Of a DNA stretch of 64,000 bases, positions 17,018 through 28,274 are shown piece after piece. The DNA is from Acidiphilium sp. PA (GTDB taxonomy: Bacteria; Pseudomonadota; Alphaproteobacteria; Acetobacterales; Acetobacteraceae), in assembly GCF_026191915.1 (NCBI RefSeq), contig NZ_JAIMBY010000002.1:485302-549301 (forward strand), in the 5' to 3' direction. Within the stretch, counting starts at the first letter, position 1. Every line of letters begins with the position of its first letter. The translations under genes and the position numbers were made by a program. Under the pieces are notes generated by a model, which was not told where the DNA came from, made no database searches, and was given only the letters and a program-made list of their open reading frames with translations.

Positions 17018-17683
17018 TTGGGTGAAATGATCGAACTGACCGCGGCCGACGGCCATAAGTTCCACGCCTATGCCGCCGGCGACGAAACATCCCAACGGGC
17101 GCTGGTGGTCGTGCAGGAAATCTTCGGCGTCAACCGGCACATGCGCGAAATCTCGGATCACCTGGCAAGCTTCGGCTATCGCGTGCTCTCCCCTGCGGTG
17201 TTCGACCGCGCCGAACGCAATGTCGAGCTCGACTACACGCCCGAAGGGATTAAAAAAGGCTTGGAACTGCGTGCCGCCATCGCCGAAGCCGATGTCATGC
17301 TCGATATCGAGGCAACCGCCGCAAAACTCAGCCCGCGCCCGACCGGGATCATCGGCTATTGCTGGGGCGGCACCATCGCTTGGTGGGGTGCAACCCGCAG
17401 CAAGAGCTTCAAGGCCGCGATCGGCTGGTACGGCGGCGGCATCGTGCAGACCAAGGAAGCGACCATCGCCTGCCCGGTGCAACTGCATTTCGGCGCGCTC
17501 GACAAAGGTATCCCGCTTACCGATGTCGAAGCGATCAAGGCCTCCCAGTCTGCGGTTCCAGTCTTCATCTACGAGGGCGCCGATCACGGTTTCGGCTGCG
17601 ACGCGCGGGCGAGCTTCAACGCAGAGGCCAACAAGCTCGCCGAAGAGCGCAGCCTCGCCTTCTTCGCCGAACATCTGGTCTGA
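17018..17683 (+). CDS. Dienelactone hydrolase family protein
   Basis: The product has 221 residues. The alpha/beta-hydrolase triad of the dienelactone hydrolase family is seen at C115 (G-Y-C-W-G-G), D162 (G-A-L-D-K-G) and H190 (A-D-H-G-F). The N-terminus has the L-V-V-V-Q-E-I-F-G-V-N motif. The start is a TTG, 7 bases after AAGGAG. An ATG three codons later has poorer spacing. The true substrate of such stand-alone members is usually unknown. There is no chlorocatechol or beta-ketoadipate gene in the window. It follows rppH by 2 bases, so probably co-transcribed. Confidence 0.88.
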   Translation: MGEMIELTAADGHKFHAYAAGDETSQRALVVVQEIFGVNRHMREISDHLASFGYRVLSPAVFDRAERNVELDYTPEGIKKGLELRAAIAEADVMLDIEATAAKLSPRPTGIIGYCWGGTIAWWGATRSKSFKAAIGWYGGGIVQTKEATIACPVQLHFGALDKGIPLTDVEAIKASQSAVPVFIYEGADHGFGCDARASFNAEANKLAEERSLAFFAEHLV

Positions 17684-17740
17684 CCCCCGATCGGACCTTC
17701 ACCTATTGAAACACCGCGCCGGTCATGCTCATGACGCTCC

Positions 17741-19300
17741 ATGAATGAGCTGACCGACGAACGGATTCTGATCCTCGACTTCGGCAGCCAGGTGACGCAA
17801 CTGATCGCGCGCCGGCTGCGCGAGGCCGGGGTCTATTGCGAAATCTGGCCCTTCGATGCCGATCCCGCCCGTATCGCGGCATTCGGAGCGCGCGGGTTCA
17901 TCCTCTCCGGCGGCCCGGCCAGCGTCAGCGATGAAAACTCGCCCCGCGCACCCCAACTCGTCTTTGACTCCGGCGTGCCCGTACTCGGCATCTGCTACGG
18001 CCAGATGACGATGTGCGCCCAGCTCGGCGGCGATGTCAGCAGCGCCCATATCCGCGAATTCGGCCGCGCCTTCGTCGACATCACCGATGATTGCACCTTG
18101 TTCGACGGTGCCTGGACCCGTGGCGGCCGCGAACAGGTCTGGATGAGTCACGGCGATCATATTACCGCCCCGCCGCCCGGCTTCCGCACGGTCGCCGCCA
18201 GCGACGGCGCACCCTTCGCCGTCATCGCCGACGATACCCGGCGTTTCTACGGCCTGATGTTCCACCCCGAAGTCATCCACACGCCGCACGGGGCTCAGCT
18301 GCTGGCGAATTTCGTGCACAATGTCTGCGGCCTCTCGAAGGGCTGGACCATGGCCAACTTCCGCGATGTCGCGCGCGGCAAAATCCGCGCCCAGGTCGGC
18401 ACCGGCCGCGTCATCTGCGGCCTGTCCGGCGGCGTCGACAGTTCGGTGGCCGCGGCGCTGATCCACGAAGCGATCGGCGATCAACTGGTCTGCATCTTCG
18501 TCGACCACGGGCTGCTCCGTGCCGGCGAGGCCGACGATGTCATCCGCGTCTTCCGCGACCGTTTCAACATCACGCTGATCCACCGCGACGCGTCAGACCT
18601 GTTCTTCGCCGCCCTCGAAGGCGTCTCGGACCCCGAACAAAAACGTAAGATCATCGGCGGCCTGTTCATCGACGTGTTCGAACAGGAAGCCGTCAAACTC
18701 GGCGGCGCCGATTTCCTTGCCCAAGGCACGCTCTATCCGGACGTGATCGAAAGCGTCTCGGTCACCGGCGGCCCGAGTGCCGTCATCAAATCCCACCACA
18801 ATGTCGGCGGCCTGCCCGCGCGGATGCGCATGCAACTGGTCGAACCCTTGCGCGAATTGTTCAAGGACGAGGTCCGCGCCCTGGGCCGCGAACTCGGTCT
18901 GCCGGAAACCCTGGTCGGCCGCCATCCCTTCCCCGGCCCCGGCCTCGCCATCCGCATCCCCGGCCCGGTCGATCGCGAAAAAGTCAAAATCCTCCAGCAG
19001 GCCGACGCCATCTACCTCGAGGAAATCCGCACCGCCGGCCTGTACGATGCCATCTGGCAAGCCTTCGTCGCCCTCCTGCCGGTTCGCAGCGTCGGCGTCA
19101 TGGGCGACGGCCGCACCTACGACTTCGCCTGCGCGCTCCGTGCCGTCACCAGCACCGACGGCATGACAGCCGACGTCTACCCCTTCGACATGCAGTTCCT
19201 CACCCGGGTCGCCGGCCGCATCGTCGGCGAAGTCCGCGGCATCAACCGCGTCACCTACGACATCACCAGCAAACCCCCTGGGACCATCGAGTGGGAATGA
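17741..19300 (+). CDS. guaA: GMP synthase (glutamine-hydrolysing)
   Basis: The product has 519 residues, full length. The class I glutaminase domain has C85 (G-I-C-Y-G-Q) with H175 and E177 (H-P-E-V). The ATP pyrophosphatase domain has the PP-loop S-G-G-V-D-S-S (229-235). The C-terminal dimerisation domain ends with P-P-G-T-I-E-W-E, the usual GuaA end. It converts XMP to GMP with glutamine and ATP. The 3' end of guaA is a known insertion site of genomic islands, and here it is followed within 14 bases by integrase remains (see 19314-19924). Confidence 0.97.
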   Translation: MNELTDERILILDFGSQVTQLIARRLREAGVYCEIWPFDADPARIAAFGARGFILSGGPASVSDENSPRAPQLVFDSGVPVLGICYGQMTMCAQLGGDVSSAHIREFGRAFVDITDDCTLFDGAWTRGGREQVWMSHGDHITAPPPGFRTVAASDGAPFAVIADDTRRFYGLMFHPEVIHTPHGAQLLANFVHNVCGLSKGWTMANFRDVARGKIRAQVGTGRVICGLSGGVDSSVAAALIHEAIGDQLVCIFVDHGLLRAGEADDVIRVFRDRFNITLIHRDASDLFFAALEGVSDPEQKRKIIGGLFIDVFEQEAVKLGGADFLAQGTLYPDVIESVSVTGGPSAVIKSHHNVGGLPARMRMQLVEPLRELFKDEVRALGRELGLPETLVGRHPFPGPGLAIRIPGPVDREKVKILQQADAIYLEEIRTAGLYDAIWQAFVALLPVRSVGVMGDGRTYDFACALRAVTSTDGMTADVYPFDMQFLTRVAGRIVGEVRGINRVTYDITSKPPGTIEWE

Positions 19301-19313
19301 TCTCGCCATTCTG

Positions 19314-19924
19314 ATGAACGAGGCAATCGAGCGCGGCTGGCGCACCGATCACCCGGCCAGCTCGATCTAGCGAAAAAAAGTGGCTGCCGAGTCGGATCGC
19401 GCCTGGTCAGTCGCTGCGATTGCGACAATGATCGGGCCACAGTCCGGGCCTGTAGCCGCCTCGTGCTGGTGGGCCTCTTAAGCGCGCAGCGGCCTGGCGA
19501 TGTCCTGGCGATGACGTGGACGGACCATGATGGCGATTGGATCAGGCAGCGCCAGGTGAGTCAGCAGCAGAAAACCGGCGTCGAACTGCACATCCCAGCG
19601 CACCCCACACTGCGGCGCTCGCTCGACAGACTGCAACCTACCACGGCGTAGATTTGTATTCGTCAGTCCGATCGACGGTGGATAACGGACCATTTCAAGC
19701 ATGTGTTCATCGCAACCCGGAGGCGGCTGGAGCGTCCCGAAGATCTGTATTTCCATGGGCTGCGGCACTCGGTGGCGTCATGGCTAGCCGGGAGCGGCGC
19801 CACCGTAGACGCGATCAGAGCGATCACCGGGCACAAACCGATTGCGATGGCGTCCCATTACACCCCGGGCGCAGCGCAAAAACTGCTGGCGCGTTCAGCA
19901 ATGGCCGGTTGGTTATTTCCCTGA
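19314..19924 (+). pseudogene. Decayed phage-type tyrosine integrase
   Basis: Pieces of one integrase appear in order but not in one frame. First comes A-I-E-R-G-W-R-T-D-H-P-A-S-S-I, ending at an in-frame TAG (19368-19370). Then, in another frame from about 19440, comes S-A-Q-R-P-G-D-V-L-A-M-T-W (the first catalytic Arg box), running to a TAG at 19649-19651. In that same frame it continues with W-I-T-D-H-F-K-H-V-F and the second catalytic box H-G-L-R-H-S-V-A-S-W-L, then I-T-G-H-K and S-H-Y-T-P with the tyrosine. So there are two stops and one frameshift. The N-terminal arm-binding and core-binding domains are mostly missing. It lies between guaA and tRNA-Lys. Confidence 0.85.
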
Positions 19925-19990
19925 AACACGAGACCAGTGGAAACCATAAGTCCGCATCCGAGAGTTACGCCACATAACCCTTTGAAATTT

Positions 19991-20066
19991 TGGTGAGCCC
20001 GGAGGGAATCGAACCCTCGACCCCAAGATTAAAAGTCTCGTGCTCTACCAGCTGAGCTACAGGCTC
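19991..20066 (-). tRNA. tRNA-Lys (UUU)
   Basis: This is a 76-base cloverleaf on the minus strand with the acceptor stem GAGCCTG/CGGGCTC (one G-T pair), D-arm AGCTCAGCTGGTAGAGC, the anticodon loop CTTTTAA with anticodon TTT, the T-arm GAGGGTTCGATTCCCTC and an encoded CCA end. Its 3' end faces the integrase remnant. Confidence 0.96.
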
Positions 20067-20233
20067 TCACCAAAACAGGATGTACCGCGAAACGACGCCG
20101 TCGCGGTAACGCTGCAATGACCAAGTCTTGGCCGGTTCGTCAAGCCCAGCCGATCCGTGCCACGCCGCGTTCCGCCGTTTCGGTTTGCAACGGAGCCATG
20201 AAATCGGCTGGGCTTTACATTTGGCAAACAGGT

Positions 20234-20797
20234 TCAGGCCGCAAGCTCCATCTTGATGATCTTGGTCGGGTCGGTCACACGGCCGCTCTGTCCCTGGCCC
20301 TTTTTGATCTGATCGACGAATTCCATCCCTTCCGTCACCTGGCCGAACAGGGTGTATTTGTCGTCGAGGAAGGTTGCCGGCGCAAAGCAAATAAAGAACT
20401 GGCTGTTGCCACTGTTGGGGTCGTTGGTCCGGGCCATACCGAGCGCGCCAGTGAGGAAACTGGCTTTCGTGGTGAATTCGGCAGGCACATTGGGCAGCGG
20501 GCTGCCACCGGTGCCGGTGTTCGACGGGTCGCCGGTCTGCGCCATGAAGCCGGCGATGACGCGGAAGAACTCGCAGCCGTTATAAAACCCCTGTCCGGTC
20601 AACGTCTTGATCTGGGCGCAGGTTTTCGGCGCCAGATCGGGGCGCAGAACGATGGTAACGCGGCCGAAAGGCAGCGTCAGATAGATCGTGTTGGCGAGAT
20701 CGGCGGCAGCAGCAGTCTCGGACATAAGAACTCCAGCAAAAGGTGAAACCGCCGCGGCGGCCAGGGTGGTGCGTGTCAGGGTACGTCGTGTAATCAT
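20234..20797 (-). CDS. Peptidyl-prolyl cis-trans isomerase, cyclophilin type, exported
   Basis: The product has 187 residues. The N-terminus has a twin-arginine start (R-R-T-L-T-R) and a weakly hydrophobic signal to about residue 33 (A-A-A-A-D), so export, perhaps by Tat, is likely. The cyclophilin domain has F-F-R-V-I-A-G-F-M-A-Q-T-G-D (catalytic Arg kept, the usual His replaced by Phe), L-G-M-A-R-T, N-S-G-N-S-Q-F-F-I-C-F and the L-D-D-K-Y-T-L-F-G-Q-V end. It speeds proline isomerisation in folding outside the cytoplasm. Its ATG overlaps the coaD stop (ATGA), so it is coupled to coaD and gyrA. Confidence 0.9.
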   Translation of the reverse strand: MITRRTLTRTTLAAAAVSPFAGVLMSETAAAADLANTIYLTLPFGRVTIVLRPDLAPKTCAQIKTLTGQGFYNGCEFFRVIAGFMAQTGDPSNTGTGGSPLPNVPAEFTTKASFLTGALGMARTNDPNSGNSQFFICFAPATFLDDKYTLFGQVTEGMEFVDQIKKGQGQSGRVTDPTKIIKMELAA

Positions 20798-21316
20798 GTG
20801 GTTCTGCCAACCCGGCGAAGGGTTCTCTCCAAGGTCAATTTTGGCACGAAGCTCGATATGTCGCCGCCCAGTTGAGCGATTTCCTTAACGAAGCGTGACG
20901 AAATGAACTGTTGCCGTTCGCTCGCCATCAGGAAGATCGTCTCGATACTCTGGTCGAGCCGGGCATTCATACCGGCCATCTGGAACTCGTAGTCGAAATC
21001 GGATACGGCGCGCAACCCGCGGACGATCACATGCGCGCCAAGCTCGTTTGCAAAGGCGATCAGCAGCGAATCGAACGCGCGTACCTCGATGATCGTACCG
21101 GTGCGCGCAGCGATCGGCTCGATTTCGGCGCGGACCAGTTCGACCCGTTCGTCACTCGGAAACAGCGGTCCTTTACCGGCATTGCGCGCAACGCCGATGA
21201 CCAGGCGCGCACACAGCGAGGCGGCGCGGCTGATGATGTCGATATGTCCGTTGGTGATCGGATCGAACGTACCAGGGTACAGGCCCGTCAGGCCCGTGCG
21301 CTCGGAGCGGGGGCGA

Positions 21317-21324
<8 letters not shown>
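20794..21324 (-). CDS. coaD: Phosphopantetheine adenylyltransferase
   Basis: The product has 176 residues from ATG 21324, which overlaps the gyrA stop by 8 bases. It has the nucleotidyltransferase motif [25 protein letters not shown], and the [10 protein letters not shown] motif near the end. It adenylates 4'-phosphopantetheine to dephospho-CoA, the fourth step of CoA synthesis. A longer start (21333 or 21357) is possible but would add residues not typical of CoaD. Confidence 0.94.
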
Positions 21325-24049
<2,725 letters not shown>

Positions 24050-24096
24050 ATCCGTGTCATATCATTTTCGGGGTGTGGGGGCGAGTGCGCCACCGT

Positions 24097-24819
24097 CTAC
24101 GGCCAAGCCCCGATGAACAGGCCCGACAGCACGGCAAGACGGTCGCCGATGCCGCGGTCGTTGGACGGTCTGCCACGGGCCAGGCGGGACAGATCGCGCC
24201 GGGCGAGGATTGCAAGCGTCCCGATCGGTGCGGCCGCGCGCGGCAGGCGGATCGAAACCAACCCGGCCGCGGTCCGGGCCAGCGCGGTCGAATCGATGCC
24301 CCCTTGCGGTAACAGATCGCGGCCATGCCGGCTCAGCGCCTCCGCCGTGGCGAGGATGCGGGCGATGGCGTAGCCCGTGCCGACGGATTCCAGCGCCAAC
24401 GCTTCGGTATCGTTGGTGATGCCCAGCAGTCCGCCGGCCAGCGCGGCAAGCCGGCCGGACGTGCCGCGCACATAGCGCATGAAGGCGGAAAGATCGGGGA
24501 TCGGCTCGGCTTCAGCCTCTCTGGCATCGATCAGCGCGATCAGATCGGCCGGCGCGAACACATGACGGTTCAAAGCATCCCGCAGCAGCCGGGCGATCGG
24601 GTGCGCGCGCCCGGCACCTTCGACCACTTCGCGCCACCAATGCAGCCGGATCAGCGCGAGCGGCGCAGTACTGGCAACTTCGCGGGCGCGGGCGAGTTCG
24701 TGGTTGAACGCATAAAGCAGCAGCAGATCGCGCCTGTGCGGGGCCGGGGCGAAAATCGCGCCGAGAAACCGATCTGGGTCAGCGCGGCGAACCAGAGCGG
24801 CCAGTTCATCGTCGGTCAT
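24097..24819 (-). CDS. Squalene/phytoene synthase-like protein
   Basis: The product has 240 residues, an all-alpha isoprenoid-synthase-like protein. The family run L-L-L-Y-A-F-N-H-E-L-A-R-A-R-E and the R-L-H-W-W-R-E-V-V-E motif are present, but the two D-x-x-x-D metal motifs of true squalene or phytoene synthases are not complete. That places it with the NDUFAF6/HpnC-like side branch. In alphaproteobacteria such proteins are annotated only as family members. Some eukaryotic relatives help complex I assembly. It lies between gyrA (same strand) and sodB (divergent) with no other terpenoid gene nearby, so a biosynthetic role is not supported. Confidence 0.75.
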   Translation of the reverse strand: MTDDELAALVRRADPDRFLGAIFAPAPHRRDLLLLYAFNHELARAREVASTAPLALIRLHWWREVVEGAGRAHPIARLLRDALNRHVFAPADLIALIDAREAEAEPIPDLSAFMRYVRGTSGRLAALAGGLLGITNDTEALALESVGTGYAIARILATAEALSRHGRDLLPQGGIDSTALARTAAGLVSIRLPRAAAPIGTLAILARRDLSRLARGRPSNDRGIGDRLAVLSGLFIGAWP

Positions 24820-24939
24820 TGCCGAACGCGATCGAAGCTTGACGCGGCACGGCCTGAACCATAGCTACCGTGCACGCAACCGGTGCGGTTCGCGCGCCGG
24901 CACGAACACAGTATCCCAACCAGGATCGGAGGTGCCATC

Positions 24940-25545
24940 ATGGCATTCGAACTTCCCCCATTACCTTATTCTCACGCGGCGCTCGCTGCACACGGCATGT
25001 GCCAGGAAACGCTGGAACTGCACCACGACAAGCATCACCAGGCCTATGTAACGGCGCTGAACGGCTTCGTTGAGAAGAACGCGGAATTGCAAGGCAAGAC
25101 GCTCGAAGAGATCATCCACCATACCCACGGCAAGGCCGATATGGCGCCGGTGTTCAACAATGCCGGGCAGCACTGGAACCATAATCTGTTCTGGCCGGCG
25201 ATGTCGCCGACCGACGGCGGCAAGATCCCCGGCAAGCTCGAGGCGAAGCTGATCGAGGATTTCGGCTCGGTTGACAAGTTCAAGGACGCGTTCAAAACCG
25301 CGGCCACCACGCAGTTCGGTTCGGGCTGGGCCTGGCTCATCCTGACACCGTCCGGCAAGCTCGCGGTGACCAAGACGCCGAATGGCTCCAACCCGCTCGC
25401 CACCAAAGAGGGCACCGCACTCCTCGGCATCGATGTGTGGGAACATTCCTATTACCTGGATTTCCGCAACCGCCGGCCCGATTACGTGACTAACTGGCTC
25501 GATAAGATTGCCCATTATGCCTATGCTGAGCATCTGATGGGTTAA
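24940..25545 (+). CDS. sodB: Superoxide dismutase, iron type
   Basis: The product has 201 residues. The metal ligands are H28, H81, D165 and H169 (L-E-L-H-H, H-W-N-H, D-V-W-E-H). The outer-sphere glutamine is at Q77 in A-G-Q-H-W-N-H, the position typical of the Fe enzyme. There is no signal peptide, so it is cytoplasmic. It dismutates superoxide to hydrogen peroxide and oxygen. The ATG at 24940 is preceded by CGGAGG. An earlier in-frame start would add 19 residues without family likeness. It converges on yajC across a strong bidirectional hairpin. Confidence 0.95.
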   Translation: MAFELPPLPYSHAALAAHGMCQETLELHHDKHHQAYVTALNGFVEKNAELQGKTLEEIIHHTHGKADMAPVFNNAGQHWNHNLFWPAMSPTDGGKIPGKLEAKLIEDFGSVDKFKDAFKTAATTQFGSGWAWLILTPSGKLAVTKTPNGSNPLATKEGTALLGIDVWEHSYYLDFRNRRPDYVTNWLDKIAHYAYAEHLMG

Positions 25546-25557
25546 CGACGCTGGGTA

Positions 25558-25589
25558 AGCGCTTCTTTTCCGATCAGAAAAGAAGCGCT
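25558..25589. terminator. Bidirectional terminator between sodB and yajC
   Basis: AGCGCTTCTTTTC and GAAAAGAAGCGCT form a perfect 13-bp stem with a 6-base loop. The T-rich and A-rich arms face both convergent genes, and the element begins 13 bases after the sodB stop. Confidence 0.85.
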
Positions 25590-25592
25590 GCC

Positions 25593-25955
25593 TTACTTTG
25601 CCGGCTTCTTGACTTCAGCGATTTTGGCGTCCGCCTTGGTTTCGGTCAGCACCGTGCTAACCGTGCTGCGCAGCACCGTCACGCGCACGTTCGGCGCAAT
25701 ATCGACCTCAATTTCCTCAGCACCTTCCGCCGCCTTGGCGACCTGGCCGATGATACCCCCGCCCGTGACCACCTTGTCCCCGCGCCGGATGCCGGCCAAC
25801 CGCCCCTTCAGGGCCTTGGCCTGCTGCTGCTGCGGCCGGATGAGAATGAAGTAGAACACGATAACGATGAGAACGAGCGGCGCGAAACTGAAAATGGCCG
25901 ACATACCGCCAGCGGCAGGGGCGGCGTCGGCGGCATAGGCGGTAGCAATGAACAT
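25593..25955 (-). CDS. yajC: Preprotein translocase subunit YajC
   Basis: The product has 120 residues. A single membrane helix (about 19-40, ending F-Y-F-I-L-I-R-P-Q-Q-Q-Q) is followed by the YajC domain with G-D-K-V-V-T-G-G-G-I-I-G-Q-V. The start ATG at 25955 was chosen because the protein then begins M-F-I-A-T-A-Y-A, the usual form. The longer open frame upstream is read-through of the divergent region. YajC binds SecDF in the inner membrane. secD and secF do not follow; the gene is single here and ends at the shared terminator with sodB. Confidence 0.93.
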   Translation of the reverse strand: MFIATAYAADAAPAAGGMSAIFSFAPLVLIVIVFYFILIRPQQQQAKALKGRLAGIRRGDKVVTGGGIIGQVAKAAEGAEEIEVDIAPNVRVTVLRSTVSTVLTETKADAKIAEVKKPAK

Positions 25956-26043
25956 GCGTGGTATCCTGATATGAAGTCGATGGTTGTCCTGCGTCGCGCG
26001 GGACCATAGTTTGCCGACCCGCCGCGTCAAGTCAGGAACCCCG

Positions 26044-26916
26044 ATGAACGAAACGACCATTGATCTGCTCGCCCGCATCACCGCAGCGCTGGAGCGCCTG
26101 GCCCCGCCGCCCCCTGCCCCACCCTCAGTATACGGGCATGATGCGTTTGTCTGGCATCCGGCACGCCGCGTGCTGGAACCGGTGGTGCGTGTTTCACGCG
26201 TCGATATCGGCTTGTTGCGCGGGATCGATCGGCAAAAGCAGATCCTGCTCGAAAACACAGTACGGTTTGCCCGCGGCTTTTCAGCCAACAACGCCATGCT
26301 CTGGGGCGCGCGCGGCATGGGCAAATCCTCGCTCGTGAAGGCCGCGCACGCGGCGGCGAATGCGGAATTACCCGAAAGCCTGGCCCTGATTGAAATTCAC
26401 CGCGAGGATATCGCGACATTACCGGATCTGCTGGATATCATCCGGCCCCAATCACGCAGAACTCTGGTATTGTGCGATGATCTTTCGTTCGAACGTGAGG
26501 ATGCCGACTATAAGGCATTGAAATCGGTGCTGGATGGCGGGATCAAGGGGCGTCCGGAGAACGTGTTGTTCTATGCGACCTCGAACCGGCGGCATTTGAT
26601 GCCGCGTGACATGATCGAGAATGAGCGCAGCACCGCCATCAACCCTTCAGAGGCGACCGAGGAAAAAGTGTCGCTATCGGACCGGTTCGGCATCTGGATC
26701 GGGTTTCACAACTGCGACCAATCCACTTTTTTCGCGATGATCGAGGGGTACGCCGCACGCTTCGCACTGCCGATCGATGCGGCAACGCTACAGGCGGAGG
26801 CGGTGGAATGGTCGGTGACAAGGGGAGCGCGGTCGGGGCGGGTCGCCTGGCAGTTCATCCAGGATTTGGCAGGCCGACTGGGCCACCCGATCGCCCTCGA
26901 TCAGCGGGACTCTTGA
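26044..26916 (+). CDS. DUF815-family AAA ATPase
   Basis: The product has 290 residues. A short coiled N-terminus and a Pro-rich stretch precede the ATPase core, with Walker A G-A-R-G-M-G-K-S at 88-95 and Walker B L-V-L-C-D-D-L at 141-147. Further markers are the R-P-E-N-V-L-F-Y-A-T-S-N-R-R-H sensor motif and L-S-D-R-F-G-I-W. The family is widespread in proteobacteria and resembles DnaA/DnaC-type ATPases. Its task is not known. It is divergent from yajC (88 bases between), an arrangement that recurs in alphaproteobacteria. Confidence 0.88.
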   Translation: MNETTIDLLARITAALERLAPPPPAPPSVYGHDAFVWHPARRVLEPVVRVSRVDIGLLRGIDRQKQILLENTVRFARGFSANNAMLWGARGMGKSSLVKAAHAAANAELPESLALIEIHREDIATLPDLLDIIRPQSRRTLVLCDDLSFEREDADYKALKSVLDGGIKGRPENVLFYATSNRRHLMPRDMIENERSTAINPSEATEEKVSLSDRFGIWIGFHNCDQSTFFAMIEGYAARFALPIDAATLQAEAVEWSVTRGARSGRVAWQFIQDLAGRLGHPIALDQRDS

Positions 26917-27067
26917 AAAAATTTATTATTTGCAAATGTTGCGATGAGACCAGCCTGTACGCAAGTCTTGGCAATCGAATGGTCATCGGTGTGTAATCCA
27001 CCCGCCGGAAGCACGCCTTGGTTGCGCCTGGCGCTGGCCGCAACGGAAATTTCGGCACGCGCATTGC

Positions 27068-27096
27068 TTGACATCGCGTATGGCAAACGGATTACA
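27068..27096 (+). promoter_or_regulatory. Candidate promoter of tonB
   Basis: A perfect -35 box TTGACA (27068-27073) is followed after 17 bases by ATTACA, a weak -10. It lies 76 bases before the tonB ATG. No clear iron-regulator box is seen in the 255-base gap. Confidence 0.35.
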
Positions 27097-27171
27097 CACG
27101 CTGAATAATGATGGAGCATCACGCCTGATGCGGCATATTTACAACCGACGACGTGGCTGGAGAGTCTGCTG

Positions 27172-27864
27172 ATGCTGGATAGTGCAACGATGAACGGCGC
27201 TCTGCCGCCTTGGGAACCCGATGAACTTGGCCTGCCACGGGCCACGATTGTCAGTCTCACCGTCATGGCGGTGGTGCTTGGCGGCATTTTCTATGCCGGC
27301 ACGCATTTGCCGCATGTGAGCAAGCCGGTAGTGCCGACCACCTATGTTCATATGGTCACCCTACCGCGGCCGAAGCCGCCACCGCCGCTGCCAAAGCCGC
27401 CACCGCCGGTCCCCGTGCCGGTCCCCAAGCCGATCATCCACCCGGTGATACAGCATGTTTCGCCGCGGCCGACCAAAATCCCGGTTCCGGTCAAGCATGT
27501 GATCATTCATCACAAACCACCGCCGCCGCTCAAAAAACCACCGCCGCCACCAGCCCCCCCGCCGGCGCCGGCCCAGCCGCCGTTCAACTTCAACGCCTAC
27601 GCGGCCAGCCTGCGCGCACCCCTGCAGCAGCACGTGCCGATCAGCCGGGCGATGAAGATGCTGAACCTGCACGGCACAGCATATGTCGAGTTTACATTGA
27701 CGCCGAGCGGGCATTTGGTCTCGGCATCGATCTATAAGAGCAGCGGCAATCCGCTGATCGACAAATCCGCATTGGAGACGGTCCTGCATTATCATTTCCC
27801 TGGGTTCCCAGGAACGCAGAACAAGGTGTTCGCCCTGCCGATTGAAATCGAGGCTGAGCAGTAG
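27172..27864 (+). CDS. tonB: TonB family energy transducer
   Basis: The product has 230 residues. A cytoplasmic N-terminus of about 22 residues and one membrane helix (about 23-42) precede a long periplasmic linker rich in Pro, Lys, Val and His (about 60-140, with P-K-P-P-P-P repeats). The TonB C-terminal domain (about 145-230) has G-T-A-Y-V-E-F-T-L-T-P-S-G-H and the S-G-N-P-L-I-D-K-S-A-L run. It carries proton-motive force from ExbB/ExbD to outer-membrane receptors. A strong terminator follows 31 bases after the stop. The two receptors, and then exbB/exbD some 12 kb on, follow on the same strand, which suggests a dedicated set. Confidence 0.92.
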   Translation: MLDSATMNGALPPWEPDELGLPRATIVSLTVMAVVLGGIFYAGTHLPHVSKPVVPTTYVHMVTLPRPKPPPPLPKPPPPVPVPVPKPIIHPVIQHVSPRPTKIPVPVKHVIIHHKPPPPLKKPPPPPAPPPAPAQPPFNFNAYAASLRAPLQQHVPISRAMKMLNLHGTAYVEFTLTPSGHLVSASIYKSSGNPLIDKSALETVLHYHFPGFPGTQNKVFALPIEIEAEQ

Positions 27865-27894
27865 ACTCGTTCAGATCCGATGACCGACAAGAAG

Positions 27895-27918
27895 CCCCAC
27901 CACTGGTGGGGTTTTTTT
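27895..27918 (+). terminator. Rho-independent terminator after tonB
   Basis: CCCCACCA-C-TGGTGGGG is followed by seven T. It isolates tonB from the receptor gene that follows. Confidence 0.9.
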
Positions 27919-28274
27919 ATGCACTTGACGCTGTTTTAACGTATCGGGCCGCAATTTTAAGCGATTTCGAGGAGAACGCCAAAATTCACCAATATTCACA
28001 TTTTTGTGATACGACACGGCTTGTGTACTAAATTACATAGAAGAACAGTTTTTCAGAACTTTGTTGTTGTGAAAACGTGAAACATGAATGAAACTTTCAA
28101 GCTGCGTCAGCCGTCACGACGCCCATCCTGATAATGCGCAGCATCCCTCAATGTTCCGTCTGATGTGGCCAAAAAGTCATATACAAAAGCGCCGCAGCCA
28201 GAAATTATATGCGCACCTGCCATGCTTAATGCTTTTGGCTGGGCGTCTGTCCTCTGATCAACTGGGAGCTTTGA
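27919..28274. other. AT-rich leader region of receptor 1
   Basis: This region of 356 bases is clearly richer in A/T than its surroundings, with many T-runs around 27960-28090. It likely holds the promoter of the first receptor. The short open frame starting near 28088 runs into the receptor in another frame and has no support. No riboswitch or iron box is recognisable by eye. Confidence 0.45.

Noticed and set aside
24097..24819. Carotenoid or hopanoid synthesis gene
   Set aside because: The metal-binding Asp motifs of true squalene/phytoene synthases are incomplete and no other terpenoid gene is near.
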